Positions 36,372-54,136 of a stretch of DNA of 64,000 nt are shown here, one piece after another. The position numbers and the translations under genes are program-made. The DNA lies in NCBI RefSeq assembly GCF_964204645.1, contig NC_134033.1, forward strand, positions 3,097,631-3,161,630. Reading direction: 5' to 3'. The DNA comes from Tubulanus polymorphus (taxonomy: Eukaryota > Nemertea > Palaeonemertea > Tubulaniformes > Tubulanidae). A model generated the notes under the pieces. The model saw only the letters and a program-made list of their open reading frames with translations. It was not told where the DNA came from and made no database searches. Each line of letters starts with the position of its first letter. The stretch's first letter is position 1.

Positions 36372-39300
36372 ATGCCGCGAATGAAAGCGTTGTTCGTAGT
36401 TTTACTGATCGCTTGCGGAGACTGTATATTTACGCGGGCTGATCGCGCAAACTCTGTCGAGGAAGCCGCGTCTGTTACAGTCAGTTCATCTTGTAACAAC
36501 ACTCAATACTCCGTCGATTCTACGTCTGGTTACATCGTTTCACCGAACTATCCGTCGTTAGTGCGCGGTGTTGAATGTCGTTGGTTCGTCAACAGCTCTT
36601 TACCGGGAAGTTTTCTCGTTCAAGTTTACTTCGACATCGAGCCGTCGATATTCTGTAACAAAAACTACCTTCTCGTCGGTGAGTCCGACAACAAACTCTG
36701 CGCTACCGGAAGAAAACAACTAGATATCCGCAGTAACGATTTGATTTCGTTGTTGTTTAGGAGTAACGTCGATGGAGCGCGAGGTAGTCGGGTTTATATC
36801 ATATATCGTTTTGAAGAACAGAGTCGCTTGAAAATCTTACATACATGTCACAAGCATGCAGTGAAAGAATTACTAACTCAAACAGGTTATGAATTCATGA
36901 TTTCTGCCTGGCGATGTAAATTGTTGTTAGAATGGATCGGGATGCCAGACAGGTTTGCAATGAATTTAACGTTTATACAGATAGATTTCAGATTATATCC
37001 AGGTGAGGATCCGATGAAAACTCGTCCTCAAATTTACGACGGATGGAACAGCACCAGTGAACCTATAGCTCTTATACGAGAACAAACCGGACATCCACCT
37101 TCATCGTTTTATACTAAAACTAATAAAGCACGTATTGAAATTATTTCAAATAGAAACCCACTTTTTAAGTCGCAGTTACTCGTGCAAGTTTACCAAATAT
37201 CAGATTGGAACATCTCTAACCCGTTAATTCAAGTCTATAATAAATCAGGACTGCTCACTACAATTGATGGAATACCACATATAGTAACTCAGTCTAAACA
37301 CTTATACTGCTGGTCTATCACAGTCGATGTTCTGCAGTACGTCGTCTTCAACTGGTCACGTGATCTCGTCTCGTCACCTGGTGTCGTTGGTGTATATAAA
37401 CAGGAAGGGTTACGTATTGTGAGAACTGATATTTTACTCAGTTTTAACCATCTTAAATCTCTAAATGTAAAATCAGACGGATTTCTCGTCATTCTGTGCG
37501 TTTTAACGACATCGGATTTTGAAAGATCCAATTTGAAAATAGAATTTGAGGTGAAATCAATGACAATATCAGACGTCTACGTCAACAAACCGAGGATATC
37601 GGTAAGTTTATTACAGTGATTTGTAAATTTGGTTCGTGTAATAGAATCAATGTAATTATCTATATTTTAATGGCTTTTTTGACCAGTGAAACTTTACCGA
37701 GAATCTTGGAATAACAACGTTATGTGTGACCCAAATTTCAATATATTCGGACGCACTTGTTGTTTACGCAGAGTAATTATGATGATTTGTGGAAGATAAG
37801 TTAAGATTTGATTGCAACATTTTGAACTATTATCAAAATATCGAGGTCGTACAGAGTTTGAAATTGCCGTTTTGTAAACATAAAATGCTGTTATCAATTT
37901 TCTTATATTTCAGCATTTATACACAAGGAAATCAATATCAGCTAATCGATTGTTCCCGAGATCAAAGAATACATTGTATCGTGTAACTACATTACAACTA
38001 AACTGGAAAGTGAACATCTATGAAGAACAGTTGAAACTAACAGTGCAATCAGAAAACTGTGATCGAGCTGGTTTTTATATATTTGATGGTAGTAATTTCA
38101 CAGCTAGACGCTATGGTCCGTATTGTCCTGGTTCATACTACGGTCGATCTGTCGTCAGCCTGATTACATCAGGTGGACCGGTTACTGTAGTAGCATACGC
38201 TTATTACTATAACAATCAGTTAACAGTTGGTTACACCGGCAACTCAATTCTTAGATTTGCTCCTACTGATTGTGATGGTTATGTTCTACAGGAAGAAGAA
38301 CGTCAGATCAATATGACGTCACAATGTCTCGCGATTACACCTGAAAATCGACGCCTTCGCTTGAAAAATATCCATATATTATCAGAACACGAATATCAAA
38401 TTGATATATGTTTTCTCAAGATGTCATTATTATGTGATCAGTTTCTGAGTTTAAGTAATCGGTTTCTTAATAACAGTCTCGTAAAAAACACTGTAGATTT
38501 CACAGGTGGGTTTGTATTCTGGCAAGAACCACTAATAGTTAAACTACGTCGTGAATGTCTAGGAGTGAAAAAAGCGGTTAGTTTTGGATTTCTTGGATCC
38601 CGTCTTCCAGTTACTACTAAAGATAAATGTGGACTCGTGCAGTCACCGAACTACCCGGGTTTGGCAGACCCTACATCAAAATCTATTTCCTATAAATTCG
38701 AAAACCCGATACAACAAAAAATATTTCAATATTACAGATTTATTGTCAAATTTATTGGATCAATTTCATGCGAAACAAACAGCAGGGTCGAGAATGATCC
38801 AATCATTTTGATACAAACAATAAATTATGACCTCTTTCTAAATGGAAAATATTACAAAACCATTTTAACCCAACATGAAACTAAAATATGTGAAAATAAC
38901 GCGGTTCGTGGACTTATATTTTATAGTTTAACAGATAATACTCTGCGTTTTGAAGTAAAAAATGGTATACCCATCTTTCAAATACAATACACTTTACACG
39001 AGTCGTTACCGATTAAACATTTCGATGATTTCTACTGTAAACAAGGATTTCTAGATTCCGGAATTTCTTGCATCAAATTCATCAGAGATGAACGTCTGAA
39101 TTGGGAGAACGCTGAAATATACTGTAGACAGAAGTTCGCGGGACATCTACTCAGTATCAACTCGGAACAGGAAATGATTTCCATCAAAAGATTATTCGCT
39201 ACAGAACTTCTCCGAATGGCGTACACATTAAAAGCGCTCATAATGATGATTGGATTGAAATGGCAGGTAAGACTAATGTATTCAAATATGAATTAGAAAA

Positions 39301-42300
39301 GAAAGGTTTTTAAAGAGAATGATATATATTTCATTTTCTTCACGAAACAGAATGATGGTTATTACACGTGGACTGACGGTAAACCATTGAGCTACACAGA
39401 GTGGTATAAACCTGTTATTAATGAAACGATACCAGAAGTTATTCGAGGATTGATATCTCCGCTAAGAAAACAACCGATAAATGACGTCAATATGCCGTGT
39501 GCGGCGATGATACTAAATAATCCACGAGGATCAGCGAACTGGGTTCGATTCCCGTGTCAAATCGAGGAGACGCACACGACATTCATTTGTGAATCTGAGA
39601 GAATCGACATCAAAAACAAACATAATTCAACGATAAACGACGCGAACAATTCAACAAATACAGGCTTAAATAAAACCAAAGATCAAATGATTCCCGATGT
39701 TACTTTAATAAATTCAACCTGTCCAAGAGGTTGGGTAACTATTACCGGACAATGTTATCACATACTAACCGACTGGAAAAACAATCGAGGTTTGAATATT
39801 CGGATTGCTAGAGAAATGTGTAACAGCATCCGCACCGAAATAGTAAGAATCAACTTAAATATAGAAAGTGATATGAAAAATTTGATCAACAAATTTCAAT
39901 ATCGCCATCAATATGGCGCTATACTGACAATGGATCGCGGCGGATTTAAAGTTATCAAACCACTGGTGACCAGAGATGAAATTACTTATATTCAGTCAGT
40001 TAAATGGTTATTGAAACCTTTCGATAATACAAAAGATAAAGTGCATTCCGTGTTGTGTACCTATAATGTAACTGGTAAAGAGTTAGCTTCTATAAGCGGT
40101 TGTAAATCGTGGCAGTTTGAATGTAACGATCGAAGATGTATCAGCGACCATCGCGTATGTGATACCAGACACGACTGTCAACACGGTGAAGATGAACTCA
40201 ATTGTACGGATATCAATTTACACAGTCAGTTCCGCTGTAACGATGGACAGGTTATATCGATTAGCGGTTTCTGTGACTTTATGAGAGATTGCGTCGATGG
40301 CTCGGATGAGAACTCGTGCTATCATCCACCGTGTTTATCTACGCAATATCGCTGTTCCAATGACCAATGCATCGATAGTTATAAACGATGTGACGGACTA
40401 GCCGACTGTAAAGACGGTTCCGATGAGATCGGATGCACTGCCGAACTTTGTCAGGGGTTCTCGTGCGCGGACGGTGAATGTATTAGTTCTCAGTTGTATC
40501 GGGATGGTGTCGTTGATTGTAGCGGAAGTCTCGAAGAAGACGAATTGGTCAATAATATGACATTGAATCCCGAGGTTTACTGTAATAATGACAATCACTG
40601 TACGACTCGTTTCACAGATCTGTGTAAACAATCGGGTGAACAAAGATGTTCGTTCAATTCTCCTCGCTGTTATTCCCGACACGAAAGGTGTATTTTAGAA
40701 AGGATGCCGATTGGTTTCCCGGTATGTCGAAATCTTGAACACATACTCGCGTGTAATGACTTCCAATGCGCGGCTGGTACTGTAAAATGTCCGGCATCTT
40801 ACTGTATACCGATCAGACACGTTTGTGACGGTCGATCCGATTGTCCTAATTCAGAAGATGAACGAAACTGCGAGACTTGGTCGTGTCCGGGAATGTTTAA
40901 ATGTGGCCAGAAAAATCGATGTATTCCGCAATCTGAAGTTTGCGACGGAGTCGTAAATTGTAAACATAACTCGGATGACGAGTCATACTGTAAGGTCACG
41001 TGTCCTGAACGTTGTAATTGCCGGGGTCATTTCATCGATTGTGAAAATGCTCTTTTATCAGATATTACCGGCCGTTTTATAGAATCAACTCGGGTTTTGA
41101 TTTTGTCGAATAACCGAGTCGTATTTAACGAGTCGACGTTCAACTCTTTCATTTATCTTCGTTTTCTCGATATTTCGGGCAATAATTTGTCTTATATCGT
41201 TCCCAACGCGTTTTCTAATCTAAACAATCTATACGCATTAGACCTTACACACAACCGCATAACATCATTATCTGCTAATACATTCGCAGGTTTGATCGGT
41301 TTAAAAGAACTATTTCTTATCGGAAATCCGCTGCAACATTTAGAAGACGGTAGTTTTCGAGGTCTGAAGTCACTTACTGTTCTCGATCTTCACGGACTTT
41401 CTATATCGGTTCTCGGTGAAAATGTATTCAAAAGTTTATCCGCATTACAGTCGTTAAATATCAGCAGTAACAGAATCCATTACATTTCGACATTTGCTTT
41501 TTCTGGATTGGTTGGACTTGAAATTCTAGATCTTGTCAAAAATGCCGAAGTGATATTTGTAAAAAGAAACGTTCTTGGCGATCTTACATCATTGAAATAC
41601 CTCGCTTCGGATGCTTACAAATTTTGCTGCATGGCACCGAATGTTGACCGATGTCTTCCCGAAGCTGATCAATTTTCGACCTGCTCTGACCTGATGGGTA
41701 ACGCTGTACTGAGAGCCATCATCTGGATGATCGCAACTTTCAGTTTTCTCGCTAACAGTATCGTTATTGTATTTCGCGTTCAAGCTTTGCGGATTGAATC
41801 CTCCGGAACACGTAACACATCTTCAGATATCTTCATCATAAATATTGCCGGTTGTGATTTTCTGATGTCGGTCTATTTGTTTTTGATCGCAGGAGCTGAC
41901 CACGCGTTCAAAGGCGTTTATTATCTGAATTCTGAAACCTGGACGGATAGCTCATTATGTCGTCTCGCCGGGGTTATTGTCACCGTTTCGTGCGAAGGTT
42001 CCTTAACTTTTCTCTTATTTCTAACGCGTCAGAGATATTCAAATATCGTCAACCCGTTTTCTAGAAGTTCGATTATAACTCCTAAATACGTTATCGGTAT
42101 TTGCTGCATTTGTTGGCTCGTTATGAGCACAGTTTCTATTCTACCGCTGTCATCGTCGTCTTACTTCGGACACAATTTTTACGGTACAACCGGAGTTTGT
42201 TTGCCTATGAATTTACTGACGATCGACGTCAATGGCTGGCACTATTCATTCGCTATTTTTGCCTTGTTTAATGCGGCCATATTGGCTACGATAATGACGA

Positions 42301-42605
42301 CGTACGCTCAGATGTATAAACTCGTATCTGGAAGTAGGTCGGGCTCGGGAAGAGCCGATCCTACCGAACTGGTTTTAGCTCGAAGGAGTTTAGTAATCAA
42401 TCTTTGTAATCTATTTTGCTGGCTACCGATAATAATCGTTCAGTTTTGCGCCGTATTTTCGGTCGAGATACCGAACCAGGTGGCCGCTTGGCTGGCCGTT
42501 CTATTTTTACCGATCAACTCGTCTCTGAATCCGCTTCTTTATACAATACTAACTATCGATATGAAATCAATTAGAACGAGATATAAACGTCAACAAAAGA
42601 AGTAG
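36372..42605 (+). CDS. CUB / C-type lectin / LDLa / LRR / 7TM receptor, copy B
   Basis: Tandem paralogue of the receptor at 11730-17927. Exons 36372-37601, 37914-39266 and 39351-42605 join in phase 0 and give 1,945 residues with the same domain order. All length differences from copy A are in frame: extra residues in the CUB-like exon 2 near GYTGNSILRF and YDLFLNGKYYKT, and a two-residue loss near TGGFV. The 7TM differs at about ten positions of 275, whereas the second lectin-like domain differs at roughly one residue in five. The last codons are unrelated to copy A (ends RTRYKRQQKK) because the duplication breakpoint falls there. TM3 again has RQRY and TM7 NSSLNPLLY. AATAAA lies at 42626. 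It is probably a surface GPCR of the GRL101 / LGR type C group with a separate ligand preference (inference). Confidence 0.9.
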
Positions 42606-43905
42606 ATTACGAACACTTCAGTAGCAATAAAGGAGCTTTTAAACGAATCGTTTTAGTGTTCATGGTCGCGCACCAAGCTCTAGTAATGAATCTAAAGAAC
42701 AAAGGACAGATATTAACGACGACCTTTGGGCCCATGGTCTATTCAGTTTTTATATCACTACTTTATCTAAACAATTCACATGAAACAGTGTTTTTTTCGT
42801 AGCTATTAGATTAATTGTAGATCGTTTGTTAAATGCAATAGTATTTACTTAAGGTGTGGATTTAAGGTGCTCGGTGAGCTCTTTACTGACCACTGCAATT
42901 GAAATAGACGATTACATAGATGACGACTTATTAATTTATAAATATATTCACTGATGTAGTGTGAGCGTGTGTGTAAGAGTGATTGGTTTGATTTTTCTTT
43001 TCGCAATATGTGATTTAAACAGAATAGTAGATTTATTTCTCTCACAATTTAATCATGTTAACCCCTTTATCAGATTTAATTTCGAAAGTTGACTATATTG
43101 CTCGCTATACAGGTATATAGTTTATGATTATTTGTCCTTGTTTAATTCCGGTCACGATACAGTTGGATTGACAGGTACTTTCGTTGATCACGCTTAATCA
43201 GTTATCAGAAAAGAACACTAACTCTCCATCTATCCACTTATTCTGGAAAATGAACAATTTGAAATTTTTTTTTAATGGCTCACAGAATTGTCGAAACGTC
43301 TCTTTTCTTACTATAGGTGGGTTTATCAACTAACAGTTTGCAGAGTTAGCCAATAGATAATGCTTTGGTACGATCATCTGGAAATGACAAAAATCGCTTT
43401 TCGATATCAACCACTTTTGTGGGTAGGTACCGAATGGATGCCCCATCTTAAGTTTTATGTAGGACCCAGTTTCGTTAACTGAATATTTTGTTTTAAATCG
43501 CTTTCAATGCGGAAAAAAAATTCAAACTCAACCGCGATTTAAAGTTAGAACTTTTTCATAAATCTCTTGCCGTTTTCGTATAAGCAAGTAAATTCCTTTA
43601 GGTAAGCGATGTTGTTATTTAGCCATATGAACTGTTCAAACCTGTCTGTTTTACGGTACCGAGTATCCATTGTATTCCGTACGCTTAATGCGGGTATCAG
43701 TTTGTATCCATGGAACCACATCGCTTCAAGCGATCACTATTGAAAGGCTGCTGATTGAATGTATCTAACGTCTGGTGCAGTTCATATTTTCCGGGGTGAC
43801 CTCTGGTTCGAAAATATATAAAAGTTTAAATTTTAGAAATATAACAGAATCAAAGTTCATTTAATTCTTACTTTCATTTGTTCATAGTTTTGATGATTGC
43901 AAAAA
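42606..43905. other. 3' flank of receptor B; no gene seen
   Basis: AT-rich DNA. The part 43060-43420 is a dispersed repeat listed separately; the rest shows no credible open frame. Confidence 0.45.
43060..43420 (+). repeat. Dispersed repeat, copy 1 of 2
   Basis: Direct match to 46920-47270: both share GTTGACTATAT, CATCTATCCACT-ATTCTGGA, AATGAACAATTTGAA, a long T run, and GGTGGGTTTATCAACTAACA with GTTTGCAGAGTTAGCC. Confidence 0.7.
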
Positions 43906-43989
43906 GCCTCTGCATCTGCCGTTGCCTGCCCCTGCCCCTGCCCCTGCCCCCTGCCCCTGCCCCTGCCCCTGCCTCTGCCTCTGCCTTTC

Positions 43990-44020
<31 letters not shown>

Positions 44021-44060
44021 CTCTGCCTCTGCCTCTGCCTCTGCCTCTTCCTTTCCCTCT
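43906..44060 (+). repeat. Hexanucleotide satellite (CTGCCC/CTGCCT)n
   Basis: About 25 units; the first half is mostly CTGCCC and the second half CTGCCT. Open frames of Pro/Leu/Ala/Ser or Arg/Gly in every register are artefacts. Confidence 0.92.
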
Positions 44061-44931
44061 CCAATAACAAATATCACAGCCAGTGATAAACATCACGGTT
44101 AGATACATCGTTTCATAGCGATGTATAAATATTTTACCACATATTATACGAACGCACCAGCGAGCCGGCGATCATATCAGCGGATAAATCACTCGTAATA
44201 AATGCAAATAAAACCGCGATGATGAGTTATAAAAACACGTTTTGAACGAATCTGTATCGATACAACACCTCTCCACACGTCAGCTCGTATGTACGTACCA
44301 GTGCGCGACGTACTTGAACAGTCATTTTAATCGCGTTTTTCATCAGTGACTGTTTGTCACACAGTTCTGTGATCTAGCTACCAGTTGTACTTTATCATCG
44401 CTAGGATTTCGTCAACTTCGGGAGCCGGTCGAACCCAGTTCCATAGTTGCCGTTACAATTTGATTATGTTGAATTTATGAATGTTAAAAAAACAACTTAA
44501 TCTCGATCGTATATGATACAAAAAAACTAAACATTTCTATGGCGACTACATTGGAAACTGGATAATGACGAGTGATTCATATATTGAAAACTGGTCGGGA
44601 TCTCGGAGGGAAAAATTGACAACTGATTTTGAATTTATTGCGAAACAATCGGAAGAAACTTAACAGTGACGTGCTAAAACTGATTGTGACATTACAGATA
44701 TCATCGTTGGACAACGATTGTGAAAAATGAAATCTGATTGTAAGTTCTAAATCGATGGAAAATTGAATTTGAATTTCTTTAGAAATTGACACATTGAAAA
44801 CTGATTGTGACTTTCTTGCCAAATCATCGAAAACTAATCGTGATTTGGAAGCGAAATCATTCTAAGCTGATTGTCACTTCGCGATCAAGTTGACTGGAGC
44901 GAACTTTTCAGGAGAATTTATCCGCGAATAA
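44061..44931. other. Upstream of channel gene; no gene seen
   Basis: 44560-44880 holds loosely repeated AACTGATTGTGA and GAAATCRT words. It probably includes the promoter and 5' untranslated region of the channel gene. Confidence 0.4.
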
Positions 44932-49773
<4,842 letters not shown>

Positions 49774-51773
49774 ACGACTCGTCGAGGAACCGGTGACAAA
49801 CACTAGATGGCGCGACTAACAGTCAGTTTTGGGACATTCCGAATATAAAAACATTTGAAATGTTTTATATATATATAGATCTTGGGTAGAGAGTCTAGAT
49901 AATTAAAAATCCATAGCAGCAAAAACAGTACAAATCTCATTTCTTATTTATCATAGCGAACGTTTTCGGGAGTTACATTAGCCCCTCTTCAGGCATAGCG
50001 CAAATGATTAAATTTACATATCATACTGGTATTTATATAGAATAAGACGAAGCTAATTACTAACGATTTCAAATTACTGAGTGACAAGATAATCATAATA
50101 TCGTCAAACATCGTCTGCGTTTCCGGTGTCGCTGTGAGCACGTGATCTAAAACGAATCGGGTCAATGTCGTACGCGCGACAATAGAGTTTACTCTTATCT
50201 GGAGACAAACAAATAAACAACGGTTCAACGATGAAGAATGTTTGTCAGATACTCGGAGTCCCTGTTCATATACCTTAACCGGTGGGCCCAAAAGCTGTCC
50301 CAATAGTTTACGTACCCCGTGCGGTCCAAATTGTACCGCCCCAAGTCGCGTCATCGCGTCAAAAGTCGCTTTACTGATTATACAGGAATCGACCTTCAAG
50401 TCGAACCCACGAATCGAACCGATACTGGACATATTGACAATATAAGCGGCAACTTAACGATCGATAGAATTCTTAGCCACGACCTTCAAAATACAAGAAA
50501 CAGAAATTACGAACGTTGATGTAAATACGTGAGAAGTGTTGTTTGTTGACTGTTTAAATATGCGAGAAGTGTTGAATCACCTGACTGTTCAAATATGTGA
50601 GAAGTAAGTGTTTGATCACGTGTTTTGATCATAAAATAGGGATTGTCCACGTTATATATTTGTTTGGCTGGTAAATTTCGTTTGATTTTTCGATTGAGTG
50701 TCCCTTACAGACCCACCACACCTGCCGGGAGCGAAACAGGGGGTTTGATTTTAAAATCGAAAATCGAAGTACAGATATAGTTGTGTGATCGGCGATCGAG
50801 TTCAAAAATTTTGTTTTGTTCAAATCGAAGTACAATTGGTAATTGGTTTCCTGAGTTACGTTAATCACTAATTTTACATTCACGTTTCATCGTGCTAGGA
50901 ATGATAAAATTAGAGGATATTTAATCTAATTACCTCATACAAACATTGGAACATTATAGATGAAATATAGATTAAGTAATGTACAAGAATTTCTGAATTA
51001 AGCTAAAAGAAAAAAAAAATTTTCAAATGTAATCTTTGGATCGAAATTAATACGATTGGATCAGTTAGCGATATACATGTATGTACGTACTTTTCTGAGA
51101 CGGGCTCTCTTAAGAAAATGCACGTACTAAGAGGAATCAAAAATCATGTCAAACAGTTATACAATTACAGAATCCTAATGTCATCGTCGCTATTGAATTC
51201 TAGCATTAAACGTCCGAGATTTCCGTTCTGGTGGGTACATGAGAGCTCATATTTGAATAATTTTTCTGTTGATGATACAATGCCATTGAGGTTATCTCTG
51301 GTCTAAGAACGGATCCAGATGTTTCACCACCTAAGGGCGGATAGGTTAACTGGATAGTCACCTACATCATGGCCAAATATGGAGGATCTGGGGGCACTCC
51401 CAAGAAGATTTTGAATGTCAAGGCCCTGAGATGCGATCTTTGAGTATATTCGGGTCATTTTCAATTAATGGTAGGTCAACAATTTGAAAAATAACCTCAT
51501 ACAATTCGTCGATTGATGGGAATAGGCTTCAAAATGAACGTATGGTTGGTCAATAAAGTAAGTACACCTCTAGATTCGGGATTAATGCCATAAGGGGGTG
51601 TGCTCACGACCGACGAGAAAGCCGGGTATTCAGCTAGTATGTATATAAAAGTGGAAAAGCACCATGGGACCGGTCTTACAGCATATTCGAATAAGCCACC
51701 CAAAAGAAACTCTGGTGGACCACGTTCTTCGACTTTTGGACTGAAGTCTTGGATGTGCATCCAGTTTTCTTTT
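49774..51773. other. Intergenic; no gene seen
   Basis: 49940-50010 contains a minus-strand CCTGAAGAGGGGC...GGGAGTTACATTAG-type stem with GAAAACG, resembling a ribozyme core only superficially. 50650-50890 is one arm of an inverted repeat listed separately. Short frames at 49989-50432 (minus) and 51497-51787 (minus) have no recognisable domain. Confidence 0.4.
50650..50890 (+). repeat. Inverted repeat flanking the intact GPCR, left arm
   Basis: Reverse complement resembles 54640-54900, sharing TCCCTTACAGACC, GGGGGTTTGATTTTRAAAT, CGAAGTACAGATA and CAAATCGAAGTACA. Similarity is patchy. Confidence 0.55.
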
Positions 51774-52859
51774 CTATTTCGAATCACAAAAATAATTTAT
51801 CAGTAAAATCTGTTTAGCTTTTTTTCTAAAGGCGCCGTTTGTCGCGCAGTAAAGGAAGAAATTTACGGAAGAATCTAAAACACTGAGCAGAATTCCTACT
51901 TTACGCATGATCATTAGCTGAGCCGTAAATAGACCGTTAGGTAATCCAAACTCTTTTCTGAAGTAACCTAGCAGACGGTCCAGTGATGCGGGAATTTCAC
52001 AGATAAAAAATATAGCTACAATTATGAGAACCAATTTTAATATTTTGAGTTCGGTGGATTTTTCACCGGGCGCCGCTGCGTCCGCGCGAAATTGTTTCTT
52101 TTGTTTTAGTTTTCTAAATATCATAATTCCGAACAAAGTTATATTGATCACAATTAGAAAAATAAAAGGTGCAAGAACAGTCATGAACATATAGGAATTA
52201 GAAACAAAGCTGGATGCTCGATTACTTTTATAAATAAAAGGTGTTCGAATTATTTCCGCTCCAAAAGGTCCCATTGTAAACAAACCTTCAAAACAGCGTC
52301 GCGTAGCCCTTCCGGGTAAACGTTTTGGAAAATAATACGGCCAGAAACAAACGGCGGAAGAAATTGCGTTCAAAACCGAGAAAAAGATGATTTGTTTTTT
52401 GTTCCAGAATCGTTTGAAATACAGCGGACTCGCGACAACCAGAAGTCTCTCGAAATTGATTATAACTACGGCCCAATTTCTGGACATGTGGAACGTATGA
52501 AACAGCGGTAGAACCCAAATTATAATTTCGTGTCCAAAAAACCAATCATCGTAATGGCCAAAGAACACAGCATCTATTTGACCAGAGATAATTATTATCC
52601 GAAGTGGATACAGAAGAAACACTGAAAATACGAACAGTAAATCAAACCAGGCGAGAACTATGATAGTTTGATAAATAGCGCGACCGATCTTTCTGAATAC
52701 TAGAATGGAAACGAAGTTTAGAAACATTCCGAAAACTGATGCCGGCAAATATCCGTACAAGTACAGATTATAGCTGAAAACGTGTGTCCATTGTTCTGGT
52801 GGAAATCGGCTGGCGAGGCAGCGCTCAATTTTAGTCGTGGAGATTGTGGTAGAATTCAT
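51774..52859 (-). CDS. Rhodopsin-class peptide GPCR, intact copy
   Basis: A single-exon frame of 361 residues from ATG 52859. Seven hydrophobic segments are readable: YGYLPASVFGMFLNFVSILV (TM1), FDLLFVFSVFLLYPLRI (TM2), WVLPLFHTFHMSRNWAVVII with FERLLVVASPL (TM3 end; ERL replaces DRY), VLNAISSAVCFWPYYF (TM4), FMTVLAPFIFLIVINITLFG (TM5), IIVAIFFICEIPASLDRLL (TM6; CEIP in place of CWLP) and LLSVLDSSVNFFLYC (TM7; replaces NPxxY). This set is typical of invertebrate FMRFamide/neuropeptide-type receptors. It should act at the plasma membrane through a G protein; the ligand is unknown. N-linked sites occur near the start (NSTT). Compared with its paralogue it has an extra base near the 3' end and so a different C-terminus. 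An upstream in-frame TTG was not used as start. Confidence 0.8.
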   Translation of the reverse strand: MNSTTISTTKIERCLASRFPPEQWTHVFSYNLYLYGYLPASVFGMFLNFVSILVFRKIGRAIYQTIIVLAWFDLLFVFSVFLLYPLRIIIISGQIDAVFFGHYDDWFFGHEIIIWVLPLFHTFHMSRNWAVVIINFERLLVVASPLYFKRFWNKKQIIFFSVLNAISSAVCFWPYYFPKRLPGRATRRCFEGLFTMGPFGAEIIRTPFIYKSNRASSFVSNSYMFMTVLAPFIFLIVINITLFGIMIFRKLKQKKQFRADAAAPGEKSTELKILKLVLIIVAIFFICEIPASLDRLLGYFRKEFGLPNGLFTAQLMIMRKVGILLSVLDSSVNFFLYCATNGAFRKKAKQILLINYFCDSK

Positions 52860-53040
52860 GTTGAAACTCAAAGAGACCCGTAATCAGTTGCTCTGCAGTT
52901 CTGCAGTAACACAACCTCTCTCTCTCTCTCTCTCTTTCTTGCTCTCTCTCTATATCTGACACCCTATTATCAATGATGAAGCTGTGCAATAAAATAACAC
53001 CCATCGTTCTCCGCGTCTCTCATCCCAACCCCTATCATCA

Positions 53041-53153
<113 letters not shown>

Positions 53154-53215
53154 TCGGTGGAAGGCAATCAAACCCTGGCAAGCGAGGATGGAGAAAACGT
53201 ACCTATAGCCCAATA

Positions 53216-53841
<626 letters not shown>

Positions 53842-54136
53842 CTAGCGACACCCGCTGGATCCTCACTTGCCACAAGTGGAATTTTCTTGCCGCAGTAGTT
53901 GATGTCCTACTGCACACTAGCGACACCTGGTGGATCCTCACTTTCCACAAGTGGAATCCTCTATTGTCGCAGTAGTTGATGTCCTACTGCACACTAGCGA
54001 CACCTGGTGGATCCTCACTTTCCACAAGTGGAATCCTCTATTGTCACAGTAGTTGATGTCCTACTGCACACTAGCGACACGTGGTGGATCCTCACTTGCC
54101 ACAGGTGGAATTTTCTTGCCGCAGTAGTTGATGTCA
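53842..54136 (+). repeat. 77-bp tandem repeat, four units
   Basis: Units begin CTAGCGACACCTGGTGGATC and end with GTTGATGTCCTACTGCACA. The first and last units share TTTTCTTGCCGCAG where the middle two have CCTCTATTGTCRCAG. Confidence 0.9.

Larger units (their letters stand above)
24187..42575 (+). repeat. Segmental duplication, copy B
   Basis: Second, same-orientation copy of the block at 1-17890, separated from it by about 6.3 kb of non-duplicated spacer. It carries the same ordered features: inverted-repeat element, SINEs, CTG run, 44-bp minisatellite, GA minisatellite, MITE-like element, RCC1 exon and receptor. The true left limit is unknown because copy A begins at the window edge; the inverted-repeat element here extends 82 bp further left, to 24105. 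Confidence 0.93.

Noticed and set aside
43857-44108. Arg/Gly-, Ala/Glu- and Pro/Ala-repeat open frames
   Set aside because: By-products of the CTGCCC/CTGCCT hexanucleotide satellite; open in several frames on both strands.
49945-50000. Second hammerhead-like ribozyme on the minus strand
   Set aside because: CUGAAGA, a G-rich stem and GAAAA are present, but the flanks (GCGCUAUGC and CGCUAUGAU) are direct rather than complementary repeats, so stem I cannot form.
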